From Cladocopium goreaui (Eukaryota > Sar > Dinophyceae > Suessiales > Symbiodiniaceae): a stretch of 64,000 nt of DNA. The notes below the pieces were generated by a model. That model saw only the letters and a program-made list of their open reading frames with translations. It did not search any database and was not told the origin of the DNA. The position numbers were made by a program, and so were the translations under genes. This document shows positions 22,801-31,745 of this stretch, one piece after another (position 1 is the first letter of the stretch; each line of letters opens with the position of its first letter). The stretch lies in NCBI GenBank assembly GCA_947184155.2, contig CAMXCT020006562.1:334288-398287 (forward strand), given 5' to 3'.

Positions 22801-25800
22801 TGGTGGATCTTTCCATAGTTGTTTGTATGTTTACCAGAGGGTATCCAATGTAACATGGAACATATGGAACCATCTGATGAAGTCTGGAATATGTTTTCCC
22901 GACATAGGATATTGCATAATATTGCCATTGTTATGCGATTCTTTGTGGGCCCATTTTTGCTGATTATTTGATTGTTATTACCCTAACTATCCAAGTACAT
23001 CAAATATACGGATTCCGGAAAGACCCTCACTAGGAACTACTTCCGGTGGGATCCTTTGTATTTAGGTACTTGGCATAGTTTATCACAACATCCAATGTTA
23101 GTTTTCTGGATTGATTTCCATTGTTGTTTGAACATATCATAAACATCTAGTACGCAATGTTTTTCTTAGTGTTGCTTTGTGAAGTGTTGCAAGGGATTGA
23201 TACTAATCTGGTTGGTGGTTTGGAACATTTGGATTATTTTTCCATATATTGGGAATAATAATTACAACTGACTAATATATTTTTCAGGGGGGTTGAAACC
23301 ACCAACCAGGTATGCATTTTTTCATAGTGCTCTTGGGACCTACACCCCGCAAATTCACATGGACCCGCCAAACAGGATGATGCATGTGGAAGCCCCCAAT
23401 GTCAGAAATTACCCCCAAAGTCACCATTTTGAATGGGTGGGATTCCAACCATTCCCTCTCATGGTACCCTCTGGTAATCTAACATAGCTATGGAAAGTCA
23501 CCATATTTAGAAGGTAAATCAACAATGAATGGCAATTTTCCATAGCAAACTGTCAGTTTCCTGGAGGGTTTCGGGTTTCCCACATGAAAATCCACCGGGT
23601 CCAGGTCCTAGTCGACGCCTATATGGATCCAGCTGAGTGGGCGAAGAGTCAGGTGCTGCCAGGGGCTCCGGTGCGATTGGGATCCATGGGTTGCTGGGCA
23701 TGGCTTAGCCGAGAAAGCCACCGATGGGTCCAGGGGAATCCATAGAAATCCCGGATCAAGATGGCGATTTTCAGGGGATATGGGAACATAAATCTGGGTA
23801 AATTATAGAAGTATATATATATATATGTATATATCCCATTGATCTTAATATAACCATGAATGGAGATAATATCCCATTCATATTCATATACCATTAATCT
23901 GGGTAAATTATAACGACCTCACTGCGACCGAGCCCTGGAATCATGGTTTATTTGAGGGAAATCATCCCCACATGGCCGAACTATTCAGGTTAGTGAAATA
24001 TTGTAATTTACCCAGATAAATGGAGGTTGTAATGCGGAAAGTCATCGAAGCAAGCCATGTTAGATTCCCGGAGGTTATTTGGATTGGTAATCTATCAGAA
24101 CTATCGAAAATCGGAAATTTGTGATGGGTAAGTGATCGAACTAAATGGGCAATGGTTTCAGCAAACTGTTGAATTACCGGATCATATTTAAGTTGGTTGA
24201 AGAAAATCAAGTGTTGTTGGTTACAGCAAGGCCTTCGCCCCTTCCTGGCTAAATTGTTCAGGAAAGGCATTCAAACTCAGTCAGGGTTGGTTGAAATGTG
24301 TTGAAACAAAATCCGGATGTTCGGTGGTTAAAAACCCAACCTGTCGCCAGTTGAAATGTGTTTGCAGCTGGGCCTATTTTAGACTCTCTTGGATGGCTCC
24401 AAATACTAATAGTACCGATCTTCATGTTTGTGGGTTTAAGTCTAAGTTTAAGACCCTATCGTTTGGCAGTTGAATTTCCCGCGGAAATGTTTGGTAGCTA
24501 CTGGGATTGTGGAACTGAAGTGATTGTAAATTGTATGTCAGCGCGTGACTAGGTGATTTTGCTTTGTATCACCCAGAGTCGTTGCAAGGAGCTTTTGGTC
24601 ATGAAATTGCCATGTCAATGAACATTGGAATCCCTGCAATTTTAGGCACCCAATTTTCAGATAAACGCGCATGACCATGTTTCTTGGGATCTCCGGAAAG
24701 TCTCGTTCATTTGATTCTTCCTTTGATGACTTTCATTTGAGACTTCCGTGCAAAGCATTCAAAGCACCAAACCCAGTCACCCATCAAAGTCACGTTGATG
24801 GCCCAAAATTCGGGACCCCGAGGCTACGAATATTTTGATGGCCAATTTGTGAGCGAAGCAGCCTTTGATGCTGCTGTAGCAAAGGGGGCCAGTCCATTGA
24901 ACTTCTACAAGGGCTTGGATGTGCGACAGCAACCTTGGAGAGACTTGGATTGGCTGGGTTTGAATCCACAGCTGATGCACCAAAACATCTGGCTACAAAG
25001 GGTATACTAGGAATCCTTGAGGGCAGACCCATGCTAGATACAACAAAAAGGATTGCTTAGCTGTGTATACTATGGATGGAACAAATCCTGCACTAGTTGG
25101 TTGATGGTTTATATCACCTTCAACTTCCATAAACAGTGTTTCATTACAAATCCCAATAGTTCCCAACTGTTGTTTTTTCCGGATTTCTTAAGCATCCAGC
25201 AGCCAAAAAATGACAGGATATTTCGATGAGATTTCCTCGGTAAACACCTCCCGCCTGGGAAGTTGTGGCAATTTCTTCTTGAATCTGACCGCCTGGGGAG
25301 ATTTCGCCACACTTCACTCCAGCTGTCCAGACGGCGCCTGGGATTTAGAGGTGCCAGTTGGGTTTTTGGAGCGACTGGAATGGGTAGAGTTTCTATAGTC
25401 CTTGAGTTTTTTGGTTGGGGGAGCTATAAACTGGAAATCACCAGCAACATAGACAAAGATTAGATTTTTGCCGGGCTATCAAAGATTGACCATGAACAAT
25501 GAGGAACATGAGCCTAAGATTAGCTGAGTAAACCTTGTGTGGGCAATGTAGTTTTTCATACTTTTTCATCATTTGGCTAACATAGACTAACTTGGATTGA
25601 TTTCGATGCATCCAGGATTCGGTCAACAGTGAGATAGGATCGCAATATCTATGGGTGCTGTATACTATGGCACAATTCATTGCAAATTTTGTTGATGCAT
25701 TCAGGGTGGAGTTGCCCATAACTGCTGTAAACTTGGATCTGATGATTTTGTGGTGACCTAGTTCCAGTCGTCCGGTCCTGCCGGTCATTGCCGCCAGCCC

Positions 25801-28800
25801 TTAGCCCTTAGGCTACTTCTGGTTATCGCCAGCGTGTCGCAGCAATTCTTCACAGTGCATTCCTTATTTCAGCCCCTTCTCAGGGTGGTTGGATCCCATG
25901 ATCGCCCAGAAAGCCATCGTGTGGAACATACCTTTAGCCATTGCTGGAAGCAACAATTTGAAGCTCGGCAACGCTGGATTCTGCCGGTCATTGCGGGGGG
26001 TGGTTGCCTTAAGTTTTTTGGGACATATCATGACAGATTTCTATGATTTTTGGAGGGAATCTGTTGGGAATATGGATATAATATATGAATATCATGATAT
26101 TATGACTGCTATTTGGTGGGTGCCGGTGCAGAAAAAGAAACGCATTCTTTGATTCGAACTACCCCAGCCGATAGCCCATTCGCTTGTGGTTTTCGCTGAA
26201 ACATGTCCATGCCTTGAACCTCATGAAATGGCAAGTCCCACGATCGAGAAAGGTGGCAAAGCCAACATGGTCTGAATCTGTTTGGTTTTTAAGTGGCAAC
26301 TTTAGAAAACATGTTGGATATTGTTGGATCTAGGATGATCTAGGGCTCCAACATCGAGTCGCACGACTGGTACGTGACCATTTGGTCAGCTTTGCATGTC
26401 GGCGGCAAAGTCAACTCTGGTACCCACTGAGAGTTTGCTATGGAAAATCAGCAGTTTCACATAGTTTCACTAGGTACCCTCTGGTAAACTAACATAGCTA
26501 TTGAAAAGTGCCATTTATAGTGAGTTTTCCCATTAAACAAACATGGTGATTTTCCATAGTTATGTGAGTTTACCAATGTTTACCAGAGGGTAAATCATCA
26601 ATCCATCCTCAAGAGCTATATTAAATTATCAGAGAGTCATCCCCATAATGAACCATCCCGGTATCAAGAAATCATTCCAGTAACCCACCATTTAAGCGCC
26701 CATTCATGGGGTATATTTTACATTTATATATGTAATTATACATGTATAACTAACAAAGAATATTGATAAAATTGGAATAGTTTATTGTTGGGTTTACCTC
26801 ACAGCAGAAAAATGCCCCATTCTGTATATCAGGGTTTTCCAAATTTTCCACTGGTCCATTGGCAGGAATGACTTTGAAAAATTGGTGAAAGCGCATCGTT
26901 GCATTTTCTCTTGGCAGCAGCCGAGCAGCCTCTTTGGCACCGCTCACCACATCCGTTTTCCGTCGCATGAAGCGGCAGCATATGCCATCAGGAACTACAC
27001 CACAGCAGAGCCGCCGTACCCCATTTCCAAGTTTGTAAGTGCCTTGGCTATCCCAACTAAATGGAGCTTTATATAGCTGGGAAAATATTCTAATCATTAG
27101 GAGTGATTTTCCAAATTGGGGCCTACGAAATAGTAGTAAACTGGCAGTTTGTTAATCGATGGATGGTATAAAGAAACATCTAGAGCAAGCCGCATCTTGA
27201 AACATGTTTCTACCTTAAGGTGTATGGGTTTTGCGATGTTTTTCGCTCAAATTTATGTTGAACACAATCTAGACTGGCGTTGAGGCTGGAGATGAAGAAT
27301 ACATCCCTGGCTGATGATTTGTCATCCCCGAAGATTGATAAATGTGTTTGCACGATGACACCGGTATGGGTTACCACATCTTGCCCCAAACTTTCAGCAA
27401 TCCAGAGATGTTTGATTGTATTTCTTTGGTTGGTCAAAGTGTCACTTCTATAATGTTTATACCATGATTGTGTCTATATGTGTTTATACTATTAATTTGG
27501 TGTTGGTGGAAGTCCACGTTTTGCCACAAACCCTGTATGTTTTACTCAAGTTCAAATTTCTTGTTGCTCTACTCCCATGTTGGTTTGTTTTATAATCTAA
27601 CTAGTTTAGTATCTCCCAGAAATCCGACAGTTGGTAGTTGTTTCCACTTACAGAAATGATGCGCAGCACGTTCAAAGGGGCACCTATTAGCGTTTTGAAC
27701 ATTGAGATTCTTAAGGGGTGCCTATTAGACACCCCTTAGCGTTCATGGAGATGGCACGCCAGAAAAACATGACTTCCAATCCCAAACCCAAGAAATCTTT
27801 TTGACAATGGTCCCGCAGGAAAGTAGGGATCTACCAAAAACATTCGCCCTTTGTTTCCTACTACCCTAACTCTCGATGGGCTCTGTGAGCGAGGGTTTGG
27901 GCTCTGTGAGCGAGGGTTTGGTACCAATTACTGTGCCAGCGAGGGTCCAGGTACCTCAAGGAAAAATCACCGAGGGTCCCGAGGGACCAGGGCTAGCCAG
28001 ATCAGATCTTCAGCCAATGAATAATTGTTACAACCAATCATTATTTGAATTTATTTGACAGATTAATAAAACATTGTGAAATTATCTGGCCTCACCATGG
28101 CTATAGTTACAGGAATCAGTTATCCCGTTGTAATATGTTTTCATTCTATATCCCACCAGCGCTCCGACCATTGCAATGGTTTTTTTCTCTACAGCTCTTT
28201 GGTGCTTGGCTCCATGGAATGCCTGGCAAGCAAGGAGGACCGACTCAGGGAAGGGGGGTTGACATTTCCAATCTGCAATGCGCATCATATGCCACATGAC
28301 CATGAAATGAATGATATCCTATAAAACCTTGTTGCTCAAGGAGGTGTGAGTGTAGGTGTGACGTCCCATAAGGGGGCATAGGTGTGGAAGCCATGGGTAG
28401 CCCAAGTGTGGGCGCTGTGATGAGCGCCTTAGCGGCCAATTTGTCACTGATTGTGGAAAGTTACAATATGTTTTTTATTCTGAGCAAAAGCAATAGATTC
28501 AACTAGCGATCAATCCTGGTGCCATCAAGTTGTCACAACCGTCCATCAATGAGTTTTCCCACATGTGCCTCAGCCCAGGCGCCATCAAGTTGTCACTGCC
28601 AAGCAGTGCTTTCTTGCACTGCGCGCAGTCACCTCCGCCGAACAACACCATGTTCAGAGATGTCAACCCGGTGAGGGTTGGGATGCCTACCATGGAAGCG
28701 TACCTGCCCTTGGTCCTGAGACTCTTTGAGTTGAGCCCGGAGGGAATCTTGTCACCAAACAATAAGATCATTCCTGGCACCCTGTGGTCATCAGAAATTA

Positions 28801-29549
28801 CAATGGATAAATGGATTATGGATTTGATTGCCAAAACCAAAATGCAATTGGATATTATACCTTCATCCAAGTTAGCCACAATATAGTATATATACTAAAC
28901 CCTCGCTAACAAAACCCAAACCCTGATTCACAGAGCCCACTGATAACAATTAATAGCGGAATAAAAACAATTCATTTCTATACGGTGGGTGTCCGTTGTC
29001 ATGAGGAGAATATACCTCGAACTTTCTGACCCGGGTGTTCCTGGAGATGGATGAAGAGGCCAAGAACAATTTGAGCCAGGCCAGGTACACCAAGGACCGA
29101 ATTACATGGGCAGATGGTGAGCCTTGGGATAAATATTAATCAGGTGTAGGGTTGGGGTTTTGATCTTTGGCTTTCCAACCCATGATGTTTATGAAAAAAT
29201 CACCCATTTCCCACCTGTTAGAACCATTGAACCCTGTTTGGGCTGAACCATGGAAGCGTTTATTCCCACAAAGGAGAGTTACTGCCTCTACAGTTTGCTT
29301 TCCTACTCACGGCGATACTGGAGACGCTCACTGAAGAGATCACATCTCAGCGGAGTGCCTTGAAAATAAATGTGATTTACCATGGTGGTTTCCTATAGTT
29401 GAAATACAGAGCTATAGATAGAATCATGTCATCCGTAAAGGGCACATATTCATGTACTATTGGTGATGGTCCGCACTTCAAATATAATATATTACCCCTT
29501 AGTTTCTGAAGCTGCTGAATTGAGGTGGCTGCCCAGCTGCAAGCGGTGA
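19711..29549 (+). CDS. Gene B: OpuAC-like substrate-binding protein (multi-exon)
   Basis: Exons in order: 19711-19887, 21460-21571, 22380-22489 (or 22492), 23605-23689, 24823-24957, 25217-25333, 25812-26125, 26918-27034, about 29006-29116, about 29222-29273, and possibly a last one ending at 29549. The product starts with a hydrophobic leader (MPRLLSLLPIFGAATVPTV). It then reads like the glycine-betaine/choline-type periplasmic-binding fold (OpuAC family) that is expanded in dinoflagellates: GQTSYAATAVVQLLMEELLG, GLYRLLGCTNPFD, GAPVRLGSMGYEY, YFDEISSVNTSRLGSC, GYFWLSPACRSNSSQC, WNIPLAIA, HHIRFPSHEAAAYAIRNYTT. In bacteria this fold captures osmolytes for ABC import; the role in the alga is not established. 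Phase agreement across at least six introns supports one gene. An exon between 27034 and 29006 seems missing because the phases there do not match. Confidence 0.62.
21460..21571 (+). CDS. Gene B exon 2
   Basis: 112 nt after acceptor TCCGTCCAG. It reads VGLWKTSFDNYGQTSYAATA, then VVQLLMEELLGYNTRET. It ends in phase 1 at ACTG|GAACAGG, a GA donor, and joins exon 3 as ETG-TWEVEGLYRLLGC. Confidence 0.65.
21779..21830. mobile_element. Family A fragment
   Basis: Only a left arm, TACCCTCGGGTAAACATGG, is recognisable. Confidence 0.35.
21986..22084. mobile_element. Miniature element, family B, flanked by 24-bp direct repeats
   Basis: A full copy, ends TTGGTTGGTGGTTT and AAACCACCAACCAG. The sequence ctaaggcagatacaccc(c)atacttgt occurs immediately before it and again about 8 bp after it, in the intron between gene B exons 2 and 3. 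Confidence 0.8.
22380..22492 (+). CDS. Gene B exon 3
   Basis: Acceptor GGGCTGACAG. It reads TWEVEGLYRLLGCTNPFDAD, then SPSCGERDYTDTHVTR. The Cys pair and the LLGC-TNPFD pattern match the family. The donor is either CGA|GCAGTT (GC) or GCA|GTTTGT (GT), both in phase 0. The same frame is open upstream to about 22327, so a longer exon is possible. Confidence 0.62.
22721..22843. mobile_element. Miniature element, family A
   Basis: The left end is altered with an internal duplication of the taacat segment; the right end GTTTACCAGAGGGTA is intact. Confidence 0.8.
23208..23309. mobile_element. Miniature element, family B (intact)
   Basis: Ends CTGGTTGGTGGTTTGG and GAAACCACCAACCAG are perfect complements over 13 bp. 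It lies in the intron between gene B exons 3 and 4 and is very close in sequence to the 21986 copy. Confidence 0.85.
23465..23570. mobile_element. Miniature element, family A
   Basis: The left end TACCCTCTGGTAA is intact; the right end has drifted to TTTCCTGGAGGGT. Confidence 0.8.
23605..23689 (+). CDS. Gene B exon 4
   Basis: 85 nt between acceptor CGGGTCCAG and donor TCCATGG|GTTGCT. It reads VLVDAYMDPAEWAKSQVLPG, then APVRLGSM; the split codon joins exon 5 as GSM-G-YEYFDG. It is the last gene B exon before the duplicated segment, so the gene B copy in the second repeat lacks it. Confidence 0.65.
23897..24017. mobile_element. Miniature element, family C, intact, containing the duplication breakpoint
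   Basis: Terminal inverted repeats ATCTGGGTAAATTATA / TTGTAATTTACCCAGAT. It lies in the intron between gene B exons 4 and 5. The duplicated segment begins at 23983, inside the right half of this element; only that right half reappears at 36321. Confidence 0.85.
24823..24957 (+). CDS. Gene B exon 5
   Basis: 135 nt, acceptor ACCCCGAG, donor GGCTGG|GTTTGA. It reads YEYFDGQFVSEAAFDAAVAK, then GASPLNFYKGLDVRQQPWRD; phase 1 at both ends. Confidence 0.65.
25217..25333 (+). CDS. Gene B exon 6
   Basis: 117 nt, acceptor AAATGACAG, GC donor CAGACG|GCGCCT, phase 1 at both ends. It reads YFDEISSVNTSRLGSCGNFF, then LNLTAWGDFATLHSSCPD. The YF-D-x-I-S-S-V-x-T-S pattern is characteristic of this family. Confidence 0.65.
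25812..26125 (+). CDS. Gene B exon 7
   Basis: It begins after acceptor AGCCCTTAG and reads YFWLSPACRSNSSQCIPYF, then WLDPMIAQKAIVWNIPLAIA, and near its end IMTAIWWVP. The middle part (about 25975-26085) is less family-like and could hide a short intron. Donor GTGCCG|GTGCAG. Confidence 0.6.
26475..26592. mobile_element. Miniature element, family A (right end duplicated)
   Basis: A full copy with an extra tttaccaatg before the terminal TTTACCAGAGGGTA. It lies in the intron between gene B exons 7 and 8 and is carried into repeat copy 2 at 38815-38932. Confidence 0.85.
26918..27034 (+). CDS. Gene B exon 8
   Basis: 117 nt, acceptor CTTGGCAG, donor AAGTTT|GTAAGT, which is a canonical donor. It reads HHIRFPSHEAAAYAIRNYTT and then AEPPYPISKF. 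IRFPSHE is the counterpart of the family I-x-FPPH segment. Confidence 0.65.
27877..28939. mobile_element. 1.06-kb element with GGGCTCTGTGA inverted ends
   Basis: The left end has two tandem copies of a 21-bp unit, gggctctgtgagcgagggttt. The right end carries the complement as aaaccctgattcacagagccc, plus aaaccctcgcta. It lies in a gene B intron. The interior contains a GC-moderate open region at 28499-28886 open on both strands. Copy 2 is at 40217-41279. A transposon-like insertion is inferred from the inverted ends. Confidence 0.55.
28499..28886 (+). other. Open region inside the 1.06-kb element, unassigned
   Basis: Open on + for 118 codons (contains VRVGMPTMEAYLPLVLRLFE) and on - for 126 codons (contains LTGLTSLNMVLFGGGDCAQC). 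The minus reading carries a near-repeat of a DNLMAPGL octapeptide because atcaagttgtcac is repeated. I cannot tell which strand, if either, is coding. The two repeat copies differ at one Pro/Arg codon. Confidence 0.3.
29006..29116 (+). CDS. Gene B exon 9
   Basis: It reads NFLTRVFLEMDEEAKNNLSQ, then ARYTKDRITWAD, a helical C-terminal segment expected near the end of the family. Acceptor GTCATGAG, donor CAGATG|GTGAGC. Phase does not match exon 8, so an intervening exon is missing from this reading. Confidence 0.55.
29222..29273 (+). CDS. Gene B exon 10
   Basis: Acceptor CACCTGTTAG. It joins exon 9 in phase 1 and reads PLNPVWAEPWKRLFPQ. It then either stops at 29332-29334 by reading on or uses a GA donor CACAAAG|GAGAG and splices to 29525, which gives RWLPSCKR and a TGA at 29547-29549. 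Confidence 0.45.
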
Positions 29550-29650
29550 TGAAGCCCAACATGCGCAGAGCCCGGCCCACCTGCAAGAAGGTCGCCAAGA
29601 AATCTCCACCTCAGAATCCGGACGCAGCGGTTTGGGAGGTGTCTGATGGT
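29549..29650 (+). CDS. Gene C first candidate exon (copy 1)
   Basis: ATG at 29549 overlaps a possible gene B stop as TGATG. The reading contains MRRARPTCKKVAKKSPPQNP, then DAAVWEVSDG, a basic start followed by an acidic turn. Donor candidate TGATG|GTGAGA. The start is uncertain because the frame is also open upstream to 29525. Confidence 0.4.
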
Positions 29651-29822
29651 GAGATGACGACTACTAGTTGGGGCCCCAACAGGACAAAATATAAACCATA
29701 TATGTGCCATGCATTGTGCCTCTCCATGTCCATGCCTGGTAACAACCTACTTACTAGTTACAGGGGAGCTAGCCTAAGGTGAAGCCAACGATGAGATACA
29801 TGTTCAAGATCATGGTGATCAC

Positions 29823-30371
29823 ATGGACTTGCATGAGCCTCCAATGTTGGAGGGACCAGCAGCAGACGAGCCAGTTTGCCCGGGTGCAGGGGGGAATGAA
29901 CATGCACATGTTTACCTGGGGGATCAGAATCCTTTGGCGGGTGAACCCAGCCCTGTACCGACTCAGATGGACATCTCTGAAGTTGAAGTGATCCCGGATT
30001 CTCCTACAGGAGCCTGCTACTGTCACATGTTGGAAATGCCCGATAGGCAACCGGAATATGAAGAAGATTGGGATGTTTGTCACCACTGCCAAAATGCCCG
30101 TCACCCTGTGGATGATGTTTCAACAGATGTTGATGTAGAGCTGGGAGAGACCACCATGGTTGAAGCCCCACAAGGTGTGCATGAAGACATGGTTGATAAG
30201 ACCCCACCCCGAACATTTCGCCGTCTTCGGCCTTTGCCTATGGTTGATGACTTGTTCATGGTGGGCGACCCTGGACAATGCGCATCTAATGCCCATGATG
30301 AACCGGACGAACCTCATGTTTCCACAGTTTCTTGGTTCAAAGGAAGATCACTATGTAGAGAGCGAATTTAA
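29823..30371 (+). CDS. Gene C acidic exon with Cys pairs (copy 1)
   Basis: 182 open codons, strongly acidic. Pro/Glu-rich stretches surround a Cys-rich segment, CYCHMLEMPD then WDVCHHCQNA (CxC...CxxC), a possible metal-binding knuckle. The frame ends at a TAA at 30369-30371, probably in the following intron; a donor may lie near 30260 (TTCATG|GTGGGC). It is conserved without change in repeat copy 2 (42163-42711). Confidence 0.5.
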   Translation: MDLHEPPMLEGPAADEPVCPGAGGNEHAHVYLGDQNPLAGEPSPVPTQMDISEVEVIPDSPTGACYCHMLEMPDRQPEYEEDWDVCHHCQNARHPVDDVSTDVDVELGETTMVEAPQGVHEDMVDKTPPRTFRRLRPLPMVDDLFMVGDPGQCASNAHDEPDEPHVSTVSWFKGRSLCRERI

Positions 30372-30448
30372 TTAATGAAATATACAATGAAAATGATAGG
30401 TAACCCCTGGGATACACATCTATTCATCTGCATGCCCTCGACTTTCAG

Positions 30449-30567
30449 GCTGAATATGTGGTGATCGATGACTGCGACCCTGATGGCCTCGAGACCGCTG
30501 AGCCTCTGGCTTCAGACTCGCAATGTTGCGCTGCAGAGGTGCCATTGATCCTTTCCGACGGGGATGG
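30449..30567 (+). CDS. Gene C exon (copy 1)
   Basis: Acceptor CGACTTTCAG. It reads AEYVVIDDCDPDGLETAEPL, then ASDSQCCAAE, acidic. Donor either GCAGAG|GTGCCA or just before the TAG at 30568. Confidence 0.5.
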
Positions 30568-30705
30568 ATAGGGTGCATGATTAAACGTGTTTCTGGCAGC
30601 AGGCCATTGTCGATCATTTGCATAGTAGTTTCATACCGTTTTGATGTGTTTAAGAAAAAAACATGGGGTTTCGGGTTCCTATACTTCTCTTTTGCAAAGC
30701 TGCAG

Positions 30706-30759
30706 GAGGAATATCTTGAAGATGCTATGGATATTGATCACCGTTTTCCCAACGCCAAG
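30706..30759 (+). CDS. Gene C mini-exon 1, 18 codons (copy 1)
   Basis: Acceptor AAAGCTGCAG. It reads EEYLEDAMDIDHRFPNAK and ends at CCAAG|GACTGA, a GA donor. In repeat copy 2 one T of the TTTT run is missing, so the exon is 53 nt there unless splicing uses CACC|GTTTTC upstream of the run. Confidence 0.45.
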
Positions 30760-30965
30760 GACTGAAGGACTAGTAAATTGGGATGGCTATCATATGTTTT
30801 TGGCACATGGCCGTGGGTCAATAAAATCCTCTAAATAATGCGATTATGCAATGTCATATTTCTGGAATGGAAAGTCATCTTCAAGCTGCACGCAGATCCC
30901 ATTTAATCACATTTAGATAAACCGAAGGGTCCACAAAACATTCATCAAACCCAACTTTCTTGCAG

Positions 30966-31016
30966 GACAGCTACCTTGCGCCTGCTGCAGAGTCACATGC
31001 TGCTCCCCGTGCGAAG
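30966..31016 (+). CDS. Gene C mini-exon 2, 17 codons (copy 1)
   Basis: Acceptor CTTTCTTGCAG. It reads DSYLAPAAESHAAPRAK and ends at GCGAAG|GACTAG. The intron that follows is bounded by the 9-bp direct repeat GCGAAGGAC. Copy 2 has one Ala-to-Val change. Confidence 0.5.
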
Positions 31017-31283
31017 GACTAGTATTTTCTCTCCGATGGTGTCTAGGGCTATAATGTATAAATAAGCGATATATATTCCATAGGTACACACGGGAATCAT
31101 GGGTGCCCCCACCAAAGATGATCCATTTGGAGAGTTTGATATGCCTTATTTTCTCACCATGTGCAGTTGTCATAATTGGTGTTCACTTTGGTGACTAACA
31201 AAGAGAACTCCATGGAGAATGTCAAGTACATGATCAGTATAAAAACAATCAACCGTTTGCAACACTCTGTGATGCTAGCGAAG

Positions 31284-31337
31284 GACACAGATCCTCCACT
31301 CCTGGCGGGACAAGAGCTTTGCGCCTCTGACTTCAAG
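31284..31337 (+). CDS. Gene C mini-exon 3, 18 codons (copy 1)
   Basis: It begins after TAGCGAAG and ends TTCAAG|GACTGA. It reads DTDPPLLAGQELCASDFK, homologous to mini-exon 4. Phase 0 at both ends. Confidence 0.5.
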
Positions 31338-31482
31338 GACTGAACGCTATGGTGTGATATGTTTGCTATACCTCTGAGATGTAAACATAAAACATAATAA
31401 TCGTTGAATTTAGTAAGTCCCAAATAGAATGAAATATATAAAGCATAGCATCCAGCTCCATGGACATCCATGACCCTGGCAG

Positions 31483-31536
31483 GAAGGATCTGGTCCACCC
31501 CTTGCTGGGCCAGAGCCTTGCAGTTCTGACTTCAAG
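31483..31536 (+). CDS. Gene C mini-exon 4, 18 codons (copy 1)
   Basis: Acceptor CCCTGGCAG, end TTCAAG|GACTCT. It reads EGSGPPLAGPEPCSSDFK and shares PPL, LAG, E, C and SDFK with mini-exon 3, so the two arose by exon duplication. Confidence 0.5.
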
Positions 31537-31745
31537 GACTCTACATGGGATGAATTATGAAATAATGGGCTATACATTAGACAAAGGTCAAAGGCGTTTT
31601 TTGACAGGGGTGTCGTGATGATTTGATTGGTTTGATTATTCCATTGTAATCACCTTCACACCTGTTTCCGATCCAAATAGCTTGGCGTCCCCACCATCTA
31701 TCACGCGGTTCACTTTTTCACTGATGTTGGATACCTGGCATGCAG

